NCBI GenBank assembly: GCA_947502925.1
Contig: CANNBS010000004.1
Span: 280,112-344,111, forward strand
Source of the DNA: an uncultured Marinicella sp.
GTDB lineage: Bacteria > Pseudomonadota > Gammaproteobacteria > Xanthomonadales > Marinicellaceae
Direction: 5' to 3'
DNA length: 64,000 bases
This document shows positions 42,531 to 52,778 of the stretch, in pieces; within the stretch, counting starts at the first letter, position 1; every line of letters starts with the position of its first letter. The position numbers and the translations under genes are program-made. Below the pieces are notes generated by a model. It worked only from the letters and a program-made list of their open reading frames with translations. It did no database searches and was not told the DNA's origin.

Positions 42531-44405
42531 ATGATTGGTCTTAATAAATTTCAATTATTACTTTTTGTAACACTCATTGTGAGCTTCACATCTGTGCGCA
42601 GCAATAATTTACAATTGCCGGACAATCCTGCGCCATGGTTACAAGAATTGATTAATCAGCCCCAGTATAAAGACCAAATTAATCGTTTTGGTTTTGCCGT
42701 AGGCGGCCAAATACGCATCAAGCTTGAGTCACATTTGGCCGAAACAATTGAAATGCCTCAACAACTCAAAGAGACAAGTCGCTTACTTGATTATGATCAG
42801 TATTTAGGGGGGCAATATATAACCGGTGAATATAATTTAAAAAATGTGGCCGGCTTACAGTTATTTTTACCTTTTGGAATTTTTGAAGGCGTGCAGTCCG
42901 GTCAATTATTTGTTGAAGGCAGTTTGGTAATGCTCAATCAAGGACGTGCCCTTGCGTTTAAAGATTTACGCATTGCTCATGCCAAACGCCCGCCAAAAGC
43001 CGGTGATATGGCTGTATTAGATATTACCGACGGTAACGGACATGCACTGTTTCATTTAGATAATATTCACACTGTCTGGGAGCAGAATAACAATGTCCTG
43101 CGCTATCAGCATGTGGATATGCGTTTAAGTTCATGGTTGGCTGAGCAACTCAATAAATCCCACTTGTCAGGTCGTGTGGTAGGTTCTTTACAAATGATTA
43201 ATAATGTCACACAAAATGATCTGAATGCCACAGTTAAAGGTGGTCCGCCGCAATGTAACTCAAGACCGGTGTGGCCTTCAGCGCAGGATCCGGCCGATGT
43301 GATGTTGATCGAACTTACAGGTGAAAGTCGGCAGGTCGATGGTGGAGGCACAGATCGTATTGTTATACCAAAAGCCCGTCTGCAAAATATTGGTGATGCC
43401 GATGTGCCCTGGTACCGCAAGTTTACCGGATCCTTTCCACCGCACAATAATAATCAACATCCCTATTTAATTTGGAACTTGTACCAGGAAAAAGAAGGCC
43501 GGTTCACACAAGTCGCCGCCTCAGCACTTAAACATGCTTTTTACACCACCAATCAACAGTGTACATTGAATTGCTATGATAATAATATTCTGTGGCCGGG
43601 TTGCCGGGATACTTATGGTCAGTTAAGCAACGACAATAATTTACATTTAGGACCGCGTCAGGAAATTAATCCTTTTTTGGGTACCTGGGACAGTTGTGGC
43701 TCGTTTTTTGATCCGGGCTGTACCGGTTCACAAACCAACGCAGCCAGTAATGACGGCCAACGAATGCGGGTGAAACTCAATGAGATTAATGATGCGCAGG
43801 CAAATTACTATCTGTCTGCATGGTATGTAGTGCGTGATGATATCGATATTTATAACAGCATGGGCAGTCGTCCGGTGGCCTATAGCGCTACCAGCAAATA
43901 TCTGACTAATACCGGCCCTTTTGAGCAAGGCCCTGCCGCTGATCGCTGGGTCGCGAATAATGGCTTTGACCCATCGGGTTACGCATCATCGTTTCGATTG
44001 CTCAGACCCGGTGCTGGACATCTCTCAGTAAAGACTAAGGTTATTGACATAGGCGGTGGCTTGTATCGGTATCATTATTTTGTTGAAAATTATGATTATA
44101 ATCCGGGATTATCAGGACTGGAAATTCCTTTACAATCCGGCACCACGGTTAGTCAATATGATTTTACGGATGTGGACGACATTGGATTAAATGACTGGCC
44201 TTTGAATAATACCGGTACATCATTGGAGATGGCATCATCAAATGATCATTATATTACCTGGGGTTATGGTTTCACGTTTTCAGTCACGCTGTCTCAAACA
44301 CCGATACAGGGGAGTGTTCGTTTAACCGGCGAACAGGGTGAGGGTGATTTCTGGATACCGGCTTTGGTGCCATTAACAGATCTTATATTTGCCGATGGTT
44401 TTTAA
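42531..44405 (+). CDS. Secreted hypothetical protein with DGF tail
   Basis: A 624-residue protein with a signal peptide (about 1-24, ending SVRS). I recognise no catalytic or binding domain. The middle part (about 230-560) has several cysteines in pairs (QQCTLNCYDNN, WDSCGSFFDPGC) and many aromatic and Asn/Gly residues, as in secreted beta-rich proteins. The last residues, TDLIFADGF, match the tails of the proteins ending at 19232 and 28297. It is monocistronic between ung and infA. The same export or sorting route as the other two tailed proteins is inferred. Confidence 0.78.
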   Translation: MIGLNKFQLLLFVTLIVSFTSVRSNNLQLPDNPAPWLQELINQPQYKDQINRFGFAVGGQIRIKLESHLAETIEMPQQLKETSRLLDYDQYLGGQYITGEYNLKNVAGLQLFLPFGIFEGVQSGQLFVEGSLVMLNQGRALAFKDLRIAHAKRPPKAGDMAVLDITDGNGHALFHLDNIHTVWEQNNNVLRYQHVDMRLSSWLAEQLNKSHLSGRVVGSLQMINNVTQNDLNATVKGGPPQCNSRPVWPSAQDPADVMLIELTGESRQVDGGGTDRIVIPKARLQNIGDADVPWYRKFTGSFPPHNNNQHPYLIWNLYQEKEGRFTQVAASALKHAFYTTNQQCTLNCYDNNILWPGCRDTYGQLSNDNNLHLGPRQEINPFLGTWDSCGSFFDPGCTGSQTNAASNDGQRMRVKLNEINDAQANYYLSAWYVVRDDIDIYNSMGSRPVAYSATSKYLTNTGPFEQGPAADRWVANNGFDPSGYASSFRLLRPGAGHLSVKTKVIDIGGGLYRYHYFVENYDYNPGLSGLEIPLQSGTTVSQYDFTDVDDIGLNDWPLNNTGTSLEMASSNDHYITWGYGFTFSVTLSQTPIQGSVRLTGEQGEGDFWIPALVPLTDLIFADGF

Positions 44406-44509
44406 GTCAGATTAATCTGCATTTATTCTATACACTACACTATCACTGTAAAAAAATCGTTATTCTGGTAGAATAAGCCTCTTTTTTAGAAAAGACCTTT
44501 AAATAATAT

Positions 44510-44728
44510 ATGGCAAAAGAAGATGTAATTGAATTAGAGGGTAAAGTTATTGAGACCTTACCTAACACCATGTTCCGTGTTGAATTGGAAAACGGACATG
44601 AAGTGGTGGCGCATATTTCCGGACGCATGCGTAAACACTATATCCGTATTTTAACCGGTGATACCGTCACCGTTGAACTCACTCCATACGACCTGAGTAA
44701 AGGAAGAATTACTTTCCGTAGTAAGTAA
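44510..44728 (+). CDS. infA: Translation initiation factor IF-1
   Basis: IF-1 binds the ribosomal A site during initiation. The 72 residues are an S1/OB fold, complete from [19 protein letters not shown] to KGRITFRSK, the exact length of E. coli IF-1. A TAGAAT -10-like box lies at 44469-44474, without a clear -35. It converges on clpA, 30 bases apart, with no obvious terminator between. The clpS-clpA-infA neighbourhood is a common gammaproteobacterial arrangement. Confidence 0.98.
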   Translation: MAKEDVIELEGKVIETLPNTMFRVELENGHEVVAHISGRMRKHYIRILTGDTVTVELTPYDLSKGRITFRSK

Positions 44729-44758
44729 TTCTTTCCAGTCGTTATTTTCAAGGATGAA

Positions 44759-47029
44759 TTAATCTGCTTTTTCTTCCTCTTGAGGTTGTTGTTTGACGTC
44801 GGTTTCGATGGTGAATGACAGTTTGTCATCGGCGACGTCAACCTTAACCACACCGCCATTTTTCAAATCACCAAATAAGATGTCATCCACCAGAGGCTTT
44901 TTCAGGTGTTGGTCGATGGCGCGCTGCATGGGTCTGGCACCCATTTCGCGATCATAGCCTTTACCCACCAGCCAGCTTCTGGCTGCTGCGCTGAGTTTAA
45001 ACCGGATGCCCGGTTCAGTCAGTTGGTGCTCCAGTTCGATCATCAGTTTATCGACAATACGCTCAATATGACCAACTTCCAAATTCCGGAATGGTACGAT
45101 GGCATCCAGGCGGTTTCTGAATTCTGGCGTGAATACCCGCTTAATCTCCAACATCGCATCACTGCTGTGATCCTGATCCAGGAAACCGAAACTGCTGCGA
45201 CTGTGTAAAGTGGCGCCGGCGTTGGTGGTCATCACCAGCATGACATGACGAAAATCAGTTTCACGGCCATTGGAATCGGTTAGTTTGCCGTTGTCCATGA
45301 CCTGTAACAGAATATTCATAATGTCCGGATGGGCTTTTTCAACCTCATCGAGCAGAACAATCGCATGCGGTGTCTGATGGACCTTATCGGTCAATAAACC
45401 GCCTTGTTCATGGCCTACATAGCCAGGTGGCGCGCCGATTAATTTTGATACGGCATGCGGTTCCATGTATTCAGACATATCGAAACGAATTAATTTCAGC
45501 CCTAAGTGATGAGACAATTGTCTGACCACTTCGGTTTTACCGACCCCTGTGGGCCCGGCAAACAGTAAATTAGCCACGGTGCGATGGTCACGGTTGAGAC
45601 CTGCACGCGACATTTTAATGGTGTCTGCGAGAATTTCGATGGCTTCATCCTGACCAAAGATAACGTGTTTTAAGTTACGTTTGATTGATTTTAGTCGGTC
45701 GGTGTCTTGTTCATTCAAATCGGCCACAGGAATCTTGGCAATCGAAGCCACCACGCGACGGGCGTCGGTGGCGGAAATAGGTTCTTCCTGTAAGCCGTGT
45801 ATGCGCTGCCAGGCACCGGCTTCATCAATCACATCGATGGCCTTATCCGGTAAAAACTTATCGCTGATGTGTTTAGCCGAGAGTTTAACCGCTGCCGTCA
45901 CCGCTTCATCTAAATAATTGACATCATGAAAATCTTCATAATACGGCTGTAAACCGCGTAAAATCTGAATGGCTTCAGATTCTGAGGGTTCTGTGATACT
46001 GACCTTTTGGAATCGTCTGGACAAAGCCCGATCCCGGTCAAATATGGTGCGCACCTCATCCTGGGTGGTGGCGCCGATGCAACGTAAGCTGCCTTTGCTT
46101 AAAGCCGGTTTAAGCAGGTTTGAGGCATCCAGAGAGCCGCCGGAAACCGCGCCGGCACCGATAATGGTGTGAATTTCATCGATAAACATAATGGCATGTT
46201 CAATACCGGCGATGTACTTAATCACGGATTTAAGGCGCTTTTCAAAGTCACCGCGGTATTTGGTGCCGGCCAACAATGCCCCTAAATCCAACGCAAAAAC
46301 CTGCGCATCGGCCATCACTTCAGGCACTTCTTCGTTAACAATTTTTAAGGCCAGTCCTTCGGCAATGGCGGTTTTACCCACACCCGGTTCGCCCACCAGT
46401 AAAGGATTATTTTTAGAACGCCGCATCAGAACCTGGATCACCCGTTCCACTTCCTGATCACGACCAATCAACGGATCGATTTTACTTTGTTGGGCTTTTT
46501 TATTGAGATTGATTAAAAAGCTTTTGCCACTGTCGGGCTTTTTCTTCTCGGTGTTTTCGCCCTGTTCATCCTGTTGCTCAGTGAGCGGTTGTTCCACTTC
46601 ATCAAAACCACCATGGGCAATGCTTCTGACCACATCGTAGCGTGACACGCCCTGTTTATTCAGTAAGTAAACCACGTGGGAATCGGATTCATCAAACATC
46701 GCTACCAGAACCCGATCGCCGGTGACCTGACTCACTTCAGCCGATTGCGCTGAATAAATGGCACGTTGGATGACGCGACGAAATGCCAGGGTTGGCTGGG
46801 TTTCAAAATCAGCCTCAGCCGGTAAAATTTTGACGTGCTGGGCGATGAGTACCTGTAACTCCTGTTCCAGTAAATGTAAATCAGCACCCACCATTTTTAA
46901 TACTTGCAGCGCCTGCTTGTTTTTGAGCAGGGCCAGCATAAGGTGTTCCATAGTCAGTAATTCATGGCGTTTTTGCCGGGCCAGGGTGTAGATTTCACTG
47001 ATATTCTGGTCTAATTGGCTGTCTAACAT
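44759..47029 (-). CDS. clpA: ATP-dependent Clp protease ATP-binding subunit ClpA
   Basis: ClpA unfolds substrates and feeds them to ClpP. The 756 residues have the N-domain (about 1-145), and two AAA modules: D1 with Walker [17 protein letters not shown] and D2 with [15 protein letters not shown] ClpP-binding loop of IGF/IGL type is expected between them in D2. The protein follows clpS directly (start codon immediately after the clpS stop), so ClpS adaptor and ClpA are made together for N-degron degradation. clpP is not in the window. Confidence 0.97.
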   Translation of the reverse strand: MLDSQLDQNISEIYTLARQKRHELLTMEHLMLALLKNKQALQVLKMVGADLHLLEQELQVLIAQHVKILPAEADFETQPTLAFRRVIQRAIYSAQSAEVSQVTGDRVLVAMFDESDSHVVYLLNKQGVSRYDVVRSIAHGGFDEVEQPLTEQQDEQGENTEKKKPDSGKSFLINLNKKAQQSKIDPLIGRDQEVERVIQVLMRRSKNNPLLVGEPGVGKTAIAEGLALKIVNEEVPEVMADAQVFALDLGALLAGTKYRGDFEKRLKSVIKYIAGIEHAIMFIDEIHTIIGAGAVSGGSLDASNLLKPALSKGSLRCIGATTQDEVRTIFDRDRALSRRFQKVSITEPSESEAIQILRGLQPYYEDFHDVNYLDEAVTAAVKLSAKHISDKFLPDKAIDVIDEAGAWQRIHGLQEEPISATDARRVVASIAKIPVADLNEQDTDRLKSIKRNLKHVIFGQDEAIEILADTIKMSRAGLNRDHRTVANLLFAGPTGVGKTEVVRQLSHHLGLKLIRFDMSEYMEPHAVSKLIGAPPGYVGHEQGGLLTDKVHQTPHAIVLLDEVEKAHPDIMNILLQVMDNGKLTDSNGRETDFRHVMLVMTTNAGATLHSRSSFGFLDQDHSSDAMLEIKRVFTPEFRNRLDAIVPFRNLEVGHIERIVDKLMIELEHQLTEPGIRFKLSAAARSWLVGKGYDREMGARPMQRAIDQHLKKPLVDDILFGDLKNGGVVKVDVADDKLSFTIETDVKQQPQEEEKAD

Positions 47030-47350
47030 TTACACCACCTCACTGACACACAGCAACGGATGCTCATTGTCACGGGCATAATCATTGACTAATGTGGTTT
47101 TGGTTTCGGCCACTTCATGGGTAAAAATACCGCAAACGCCTTGCCCACGGGTGTGCACGTGCAACATAATTTTAGTGGCTTGTGATTCATCCATATAGAA
47201 AAATTTACGCAACACTTCAATAACGAAATCCATGGGCGTAAAATCGTCATTAATCAGCATCACTTTATACATTTTCGGGTCTTTTATCTGGGATTCTAAC
47301 TGTTCCAGTAAATCGACACCTTGTTGTGTTTTGTTTTGTTTATCGGTCAT
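47030..47350 (-). CDS. clpS: ClpA adaptor protein ClpS
   Basis: ClpS brings N-end-rule substrates to ClpAP. The 106 residues have a flexible N-terminal tail and the conserved core [20 protein letters not shown], followed by the [21 protein letters not shown] segment (core cited: [16 protein letters not shown]). The hydrophobic N-degron pocket residues are in ND and the M/V after TPMDFV. It lies immediately upstream of clpA with no spacer. Confidence 0.96.
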   Translation of the reverse strand: MTDKQNKTQQGVDLLEQLESQIKDPKMYKVMLINDDFTPMDFVIEVLRKFFYMDESQATKIMLHVHTRGQGVCGIFTHEVAETKTTLVNDYARDNEHPLLCVSEVV

Positions 47351-47517
47351 GGGTTGTTGTTTAATCTATTATTGACTCATAATATCATGGTTACTGCCAA
47401 GCTTTTCAAGTTATCACTACAATACCTATTCTACAATAAGCAGCATGAAATGAACAAAAACGGTGAAAACCTTTGTTTTATCATTCTTTTTTGACACGTT
47501 ACCGATAAAATACACCC

Positions 47518-48459
47518 ATGGAAAAAATTAAAATAGCCATCAGCACCTGTTTGTTAGGACAGGAAGTGCGATACAACGGCGGTCATAAACATGCCCCTTT
47601 TTGTACCCAGATACTGTCGAAATGGTTTGAGTATGTGCCGATTTGCCCGGAAGTCGAGATTGGTCTTGGTGTACCACGCGAACCGATTCGTCTGGTGATG
47701 GAAGATGATGGTGTTAAAGCCAAAAACGTCAATGACCATAAACACGATTACACCGAACAATTAGCCGACCTGGCCGAAAAACGCTTGCCTGACTTAAAAG
47801 ATGTCTGTGGCTATATTTTTATGCAAAAATCTCCCAGTTGCGGCCTGTTCCGGGTGAAAGCCTATTTACCCAACGGTATGCCCCACAATGAACCGCAATC
47901 GGGTATCTACGCCAAAGCCATCGACGACGCCATGCCCCTGTTGCCAAAAGAAGAAGCCGGTCGTCTGAATGACATGCGCCTGCGGGAAAACTTTATTATC
48001 AGGGTGTTTGCCACAGACCGATGGCGCCGCGAAGTTCTGACGGATCCTTCACCGGGCGCACTAGTGGATTTCCACCGACAACATAAATTCCTGCTTCAAG
48101 CCCATTCAGAAGTCATGTACCGCGATTTGGGCCGAATCGTCGCCAATGCCGGTGATGGTGAAAAGCTACGCGATGATTATTTCCAGTTATTTATGCAATG
48201 CCTGGCCAAACCTGCCAAAATCAAAAGTCATGTTAATGTCTTGTATCATTTGCTGGGTTTCTTCAAAAAAGAGCTTCCCAGCGACGCCAAAGCGTCAATC
48301 ATAAAAACCATCGAGCAATATCAGCAAAAAAAGGTCTTTCTGATGACACCGTTAACCATGATGCGTCATTATGCGGAGGTGCATAAAATCAATTACTTAT
48401 TAGACCAGGTCTATTTAAAACCCTATCCCAACGAACTGGGATTACAAAATCATTTATAA
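47518..48459 (+). CDS. DUF523 and DUF1722 protein, YbgA-like
   Basis: A 313-residue cytoplasmic protein. The N-terminal DUF523 (about 5-150) has the conserved cysteines of STCLLGQEVRYNG, CPEVEIGLG and KSPSCGL, which may bind a metal or cluster. The C-terminal DUF1722 (about 185-300) starts HRQHKFLLQAHS. E. coli YbgA is the C-terminal domain alone and sits beside photolyase. Fusions like this often accompany photolyase and the CFA/FAD-oxidoreductase locus, and here that lipid locus begins about 1.2 kb downstream; no photolyase is present. The biochemical role is unknown. Confidence 0.88.
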   Translation: MEKIKIAISTCLLGQEVRYNGGHKHAPFCTQILSKWFEYVPICPEVEIGLGVPREPIRLVMEDDGVKAKNVNDHKHDYTEQLADLAEKRLPDLKDVCGYIFMQKSPSCGLFRVKAYLPNGMPHNEPQSGIYAKAIDDAMPLLPKEEAGRLNDMRLRENFIIRVFATDRWRREVLTDPSPGALVDFHRQHKFLLQAHSEVMYRDLGRIVANAGDGEKLRDDYFQLFMQCLAKPAKIKSHVNVLYHLLGFFKKELPSDAKASIIKTIEQYQQKKVFLMTPLTMMRHYAEVHKINYLLDQVYLKPYPNELGLQNHL

Positions 48460-48552
48460 AGAAGTTATTCACATTGAGTTAAATGATTTCTATTCATTTT
48501 GAATCCAAACTAACAGAAAAAAATAATTATCAGAAAAATTTTTCAGAATTTC

Positions 48553-48567
48553 AGGACAGGCTGTCCT
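48553..48567. repeat. Short palindrome near a GTGACTGTCC motif
   Basis: AGGACAG-G-CTGTCCT is a seven-base-pair palindrome. GTGACTGTCC follows at 48588-48597, a ten-base word found again at 63216-63225 and 63803-63812. It lies in the 152-base gap between the DUF523 gene and the convergent chalcone-isomerase-like gene. Confidence 0.45.
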
Positions 48568-48611
48568 TGATTAGGGGTTTACAAGAGGTGACTGTCCATT
48601 TGTTTAATGAT

Positions 48612-49166
48612 TTAGTTCGCTATTGCATAAAATGCTTCTTTTAATTTTGGTAAGACCGGTTCTTTACCAAACCATATTTTAAAGTAGTTATTTCGGATAA
48701 GTGGGTTTTGGGTGCTTTGGATTAGGCTGTTGTTTTTGAATAGTTTGAGCGTTCCTTCTTGGTCAATGACTAAATCGTAAACATCACCGTCGGTGACATC
48801 CTGGTAGCTTTGGTTGAAGTCATTAATTATTTTTTTGGATTGTTCGGTTTGGGGCCGGTCGAGGTTGCGGAAAAAATATTCAGTTGCGCTTTCGATGAAG
48901 AATTCGCGTTTGATGTCACGCAGGTATGTGAAGCGCAGCAGAACAGGGGTGGTGGTTAAAATATGTTGATCTTTTCGGCATTCGATGGAGAACCAGTCGA
49001 TGTCGGCGACTTTGAAGATAATGCCTTTGCGGACCATGTGGTGATTACATTGTTGCCAGTTTTGATCATAAGCGGCGAGTGATTGGGGTTGATTTGATAA
49101 TTCAGTGGCTTGTGCCTGTCCAATTATTGAAAGCACGATAAAGGTAAGAGCAATTGTATTTTTCAT
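48612..49166 (-). CDS. Chalcone-isomerase-like secreted protein
   Basis: A 184-residue periplasmic protein (signal peptide about 1-20, ending AQA). The C-terminal NNYFKIWFGKEPVLPKLKEA is the hallmark of chalcone-isomerase-like (CHI-like) proteins, which bind fatty acids rather than catalyse the flavonoid reaction in bacteria. LLRFTYLRDIKREFFIESA fits the conserved middle strand and helix. It follows the lipoprotein gene at 49170 by three bases and lies divergent from the fatty-acid operon. A role in handling modified fatty acids is inferred from family and position. Confidence 0.75.
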   Translation of the reverse strand: MKNTIALTFIVLSIIGQAQATELSNQPQSLAAYDQNWQQCNHHMVRKGIIFKVADIDWFSIECRKDQHILTTTPVLLRFTYLRDIKREFFIESATEYFFRNLDRPQTEQSKKIINDFNQSYQDVTDGDVYDLVIDQEGTLKLFKNNSLIQSTQNPLIRNNYFKIWFGKEPVLPKLKEAFYAIAN

Positions 49167-49169
49167 AGA

Positions 49170-49724
49170 CTAAAGTCGTTGTTTTATTTTGATTAAAAAG
49201 CGTCCGATGAAGGGTAAATGCTCATAAAAAGCCTCGCTGCTGTTCCAGAAGTCATGCTGAAAAGTAATCTGACCTTGTTCATTAAAACGCAACTGGCTGA
49301 TGCCGACAGAGTTTGATTCGATGTCTTTACCGACCGCAGTGAAAGCCATGTGCATGCGCCAGCGGACATAATAATCATCTTTACTTTTAATCACTTCTAA
49401 AATCTCCACTTTAGTGTCAGCGCTTTGGGCTGTTTCACTGAGGTATTTGACCAGTTTTTCCCGGTCAGTGATGATTTTAAAAGTGTCATTAAAGTAAAGG
49501 TCTTTGGCATAGACCTCTTCGATGGTCTCAGCGGTAGCACCTTTAGACATATCCGCGAACACCTGATGCATTTGCTGTTTGGCATCTGCCTGATGGCTGG
49601 CAGGTTGTTGGGATATGGCATCGAAATAAGCTTGAAAGCTCTGATCCGGCTTGTGACCGGGCGATCGGGTGCAGGCATACAGAGCGAAAACAACAGCAAT
49701 CAATATCAAAATAACTTTCAACAC
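49170..49724 (-). CDS. NTF2/SnoaL-like lipoprotein
   Basis: A 184-residue lipoprotein precursor. The signal segment ends in the lipobox ALYAC with the acylated cysteine at about C18. The mature part has the NTF2-like cone fold pattern (AETIEEVYAKDLYFNDTFK, YYVRWRMHMAF, QLRFNEQGQITFQHDFWN). Nuclear-transport-factor-2-like proteins of this kind are regular members of CFA/FAD-oxidoreductase loci in marine gammaproteobacteria. It is divergent from the desaturase gene and heads a two-gene unit with the chalcone-isomerase-like gene. Confidence 0.82.
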   Translation of the reverse strand: MLKVILILIAVVFALYACTRSPGHKPDQSFQAYFDAISQQPASHQADAKQQMHQVFADMSKGATAETIEEVYAKDLYFNDTFKIITDREKLVKYLSETAQSADTKVEILEVIKSKDDYYVRWRMHMAFTAVGKDIESNSVGISQLRFNEQGQITFQHDFWNSSEAFYEHLPFIGRFLIKIKQRL

Positions 49725-49846
49725 AATTCACCACAATTTAAAAACATTTATATTATCGTCTGTGGTGTCAAGATGCCGTGAACAGAAGCCGAAACCACTT
49801 CACATTGTTTTCACCGCTGAAACTTAAAATAAGAGTTTTAAGTGAA

Positions 49847-50773
49847 ATGTTGTTGATGAAAAGAATGTGGCTACAATGGTTTGATAACCAACATAATCAG
49901 CCTGATTCAGAGTCTGAATCCATTGCCTGGTCCAGAATTGTGCCTTTTATCATGCTGCATTTAGCTTGCTTGATGGTTTTTTGGGTGCCATTGACCGGTT
50001 TTGCGCTGCTTATTTGTGGTCTGTCCTACTTTATTCGGATGTTCGCCATCACCGGATTTTACCATCGGTATTTTTCCCACAAATCATTCAAGACCAGCCG
50101 TCTGATGCAAACTATTTTTGCCGTCATTGGAGCCACAGCGACCCAGCGCGGACCTTTGTGGTGGGCGGCCCATCACCGACATCATCATATTCATGCGGAT
50201 ACGGATGCTGATGCTCACAGTCCGAAACATGGCTTCTGGCGCAGTCATATGGGTTGGTTTTTACAGGATAAAAATTTTGCCACTCAACATGAACGGGTCA
50301 AGGACTTAAACCAATTTCCTGAGCTGCGTTGGATAGACCGCTATGACATCATTTTTCCCATACTTTACATCATTTTCTTGTTTGCATTAGGTGAAATTTT
50401 AGATGCAATCTTTCCGACTTTGAACACCTCAGGCCTACAGCTGGTGGTCTGGGGTTATGTGGTTTCGACGGTATTGCTGGCACATGTGACTTATGCCATT
50501 AATTCATTGGCGCATGTATTTGGAAGCCGGGAATACGACACCGGTGATAACAGCCGCAATAATTTTATTCTGGCGATTCTAACACTGGGCGAGGGTTGGC
50601 ATAATAACCACCATTGCTCGCCCGGATCCGTGCGGCAGGGTTTTCGCTGGTGGCAGATTGATGTCAGTTATTATATTTTATGGCTGATGTCAAAAGTGGG
50701 CCTGATCTGGGATTTAAAATCGCCCAATAAAACCCTGTTGGCGAACAAGAAATTACCCGGAGCGACGGCATGA
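49847..50773 (+). CDS. Membrane fatty-acid desaturase, delta-9 type
   Basis: An integral membrane di-iron enzyme introducing a cis double bond into acyl chains. The 308 residues carry the three histidine boxes HRYFSH, HHRHHH and HNNHH, with membrane helices at about 25-70 and 160-215. I took the ATG at 49847; the frame reaches back to a GTG at 49778, but those residues are not typical of the family. An ATG at 49856 is also possible. It starts the nine-gene operon and overlaps the FAD oxidoreductase by four bases (ATGA). Its product could be the unsaturated chain used by the CFA-like enzymes downstream. Confidence 0.9.
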   Translation: MLLMKRMWLQWFDNQHNQPDSESESIAWSRIVPFIMLHLACLMVFWVPLTGFALLICGLSYFIRMFAITGFYHRYFSHKSFKTSRLMQTIFAVIGATATQRGPLWWAAHHRHHHIHADTDADAHSPKHGFWRSHMGWFLQDKNFATQHERVKDLNQFPELRWIDRYDIIFPILYIIFLFALGEILDAIFPTLNTSGLQLVVWGYVVSTVLLAHVTYAINSLAHVFGSREYDTGDNSRNNFILAILTLGEGWHNNHHCSPGSVRQGFRWWQIDVSYYILWLMSKVGLIWDLKSPNKTLLANKKLPGATA

Positions 50774-52011
50774 AAGTGGCCATTATAGGCGGTGGAATTT
50801 CCGGGTTGATGGCAGCTGATACCCTCAATGGTCATATCGACTATGACCTCTATGAAGCCGCGTCAAATTTAGGCGGTCACGCCGACACCCATGACATCGA
50901 AGTGGATGGCCAGCCCTTGTCGGTGGACACAGGTTTTTTGGTTTACAACGAATCCCGCTATCACCATTTTACCGATATGTTAAATCGCTATGGTGTGCAA
51001 AGCGAAGCCTCCGACATGAGTTTTGCCGTGTCTAACCGGGTCACCGGTCTGGAATATAACGCCACCAGTTTATCGGGCCTATTTTGTCAGAAAAAAAACC
51101 TGGTAAATAAAGACTTTTATCGCATGATTTTAGACATCGTTCGATTTTATCGCCGTGCACCTCAATTAATCGAAACCCGTGAAGACACCGGCATATATCG
51201 GTACCTTACTTCGCAGAACTATTCAGATTATTTTATTGAACAGCATATGATGCCTATGGTCAGCGCTTTATGGTCCGGTGATTTTGATACGGTGAAAGAC
51301 TATCCGGTCTATTATTTATTGCGTTTTATGGCCAATCATCAGATGTTGCAATTAACTCAACGGCCGCAATGGCGCACCATTTCAGGTGGTTCTCAACATT
51401 ATGTCGATGCCATTCACCGGCACATGCAAGGACAGGCATACACCAGCACATCGGTTCAGTCCGTTTTGCGGGATGACCGGGGTGTTGTCGTAACCACATC
51501 CCAAGGTGCAAGGCGTTATACAGCGGTTATTTTTGCCACCCATGTTGATGACACGCTGGCCTTACTGGAACAACCGACCTTACAGGAAGCCGACATACTC
51601 GGCGGTATTCGTTATGTGGACAATGACATGGTTTTACACACCGACGCCGGTTTATTGCCCCATAATAATAAAGCCTGGGCCAGCTGGTCGGTGAATTATT
51701 ATGGCGAAGACGCGCTGGGTTGTCAGGTGAATTATTACCTCAATAAACTGCAAAATTTAACCGTATCATCGCCGGTGATTGTCAGTCTGAACCAAACCGA
51801 ACGCATTAAACCGGATTTGAAGTTGGTTCAAAAGACCTACCGACACCCGGTTTACGACCGTAAAACACCCGAACGACAACAACAGATTCAAGCTTTACAA
51901 GGCCACAACAACAGTTTTTACTGTGGTGCATATTTAGGCTGGGGCTTTCATGAAGACGGTGCCGAAAGCGGTGTTAAAGCAGCTCAACTAGTGAAAGAAA
52001 AATATGCCTGA
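50770..52011 (+). CDS. FAD-dependent amine-oxidase-fold oxidoreductase of the CFA locus
   Basis: A 413-residue flavoprotein with the N-terminal dinucleotide loop GGGISGLMAAD (7-17), the second FAD motif near NLGGHADTHDIEVDG, and the C-terminal FAD-binding segment FYCGAYLGWGFHEDGAESG (core GWGFHEDGAESG). It belongs to the NAD(P)-binding amine-oxidase group that regularly precedes DUF1365 and cfa genes. A related enzyme in Rhodobacter (UfaD) desaturates methylated fatty acids on the way to furan fatty acids. A similar role here is an inference. It overlaps both neighbours. Confidence 0.88.
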   Translation: MKVAIIGGGISGLMAADTLNGHIDYDLYEAASNLGGHADTHDIEVDGQPLSVDTGFLVYNESRYHHFTDMLNRYGVQSEASDMSFAVSNRVTGLEYNATSLSGLFCQKKNLVNKDFYRMILDIVRFYRRAPQLIETREDTGIYRYLTSQNYSDYFIEQHMMPMVSALWSGDFDTVKDYPVYYLLRFMANHQMLQLTQRPQWRTISGGSQHYVDAIHRHMQGQAYTSTSVQSVLRDDRGVVVTTSQGARRYTAVIFATHVDDTLALLEQPTLQEADILGGIRYVDNDMVLHTDAGLLPHNNKAWASWSVNYYGEDALGCQVNYYLNKLQNLTVSSPVIVSLNQTERIKPDLKLVQKTYRHPVYDRKTPERQQQIQALQGHNNSFYCGAYLGWGFHEDGAESGVKAAQLVKEKYA

Positions 52012-52777
52012 TTCTGCGCAACAACATTTGTCGACACAGACCCTGCAGCCGGGATTGTTAAAGGGTGAGGTGGTTCACCACCGATTTACGCCCAAAGAAC
52101 ACCGGTTTACCAATCGCATGTACTGGCACCTGGTAAATACCAATGAGTTAGATGTTTGGTCACAGCGGTCCACTTTTCGTAGTCACAATGGTTTTAATGT
52201 CTACGGCTTTAAAGACAGCGATTATGTGTCAAATGACAAGCAGTCCATCCAATCGAAAATAACAGAATTTCTTAAACAACAAAGTGGTGAAGAATTTAAC
52301 GGCACGATACTGCTGATGAGCCACCCGCGCTATCTGAACATCGGCTTTAACTCGGTTAATTTTTATTTCTGTTACCGGCAACAACAGCTTAACTACATTG
52401 TTTCAGAAATTAACAACACGCCCTGGGGAGAGAAGCAGCTGTATTTTCATGATTGTCGGCAACAACATAACACCGACAATCACTATGATTTTAGTTTTGA
52501 TAAGTGTTTCCATATTTCGCCCTTTGTGTCCATGGATATTCATTATCAGTGGCGTTTTGTGGTGAATGCTTCAGGCGTCGATGTGCACATGAAACTGTTT
52601 AAAAACGATGCAACGCTGATGTATGTGGGCATGAAAACCACATGGCTATCTGCTGATAGTGGCATCACCGTCACAAGACCGGCACAGGCCTGGAAAATGT
52701 GGCTGAATATTTATTATCAGGCCGCCCGGTTATGGCTTAAAAAAGTACCATTTCACAACCACCCAAACACAGAATAA
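52004..52777 (+). CDS. DUF1365 protein
   Basis: A 257-residue protein of the DUF1365 family, which almost always lies between an FAD oxidoreductase and a cfa gene. Family features seen are LLKGEVVHHRFTPKEHRFTN near the start (core VVHHRFTPKEHRF), FMSHPRYLNIGFNSVNFYFC-like SHPRYLNIGFNSVNFYFCYR, and FDKCFHISPFVSMDIHYQW (core FHISPFVSMD). No signal peptide is seen. The function is unknown; a part in fatty-acid modification follows from context. It overlaps the FAD gene by eight bases, and cfa starts one base later. Confidence 0.9.
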   Translation: MPDSAQQHLSTQTLQPGLLKGEVVHHRFTPKEHRFTNRMYWHLVNTNELDVWSQRSTFRSHNGFNVYGFKDSDYVSNDKQSIQSKITEFLKQQSGEEFNGTILLMSHPRYLNIGFNSVNFYFCYRQQQLNYIVSEINNTPWGEKQLYFHDCRQQHNTDNHYDFSFDKCFHISPFVSMDIHYQWRFVVNASGVDVHMKLFKNDATLMYVGMKTTWLSADSGITVTRPAQAWKMWLNIYYQAARLWLKKVPFHNHPNTE

Positions 52778-52778
52778 T

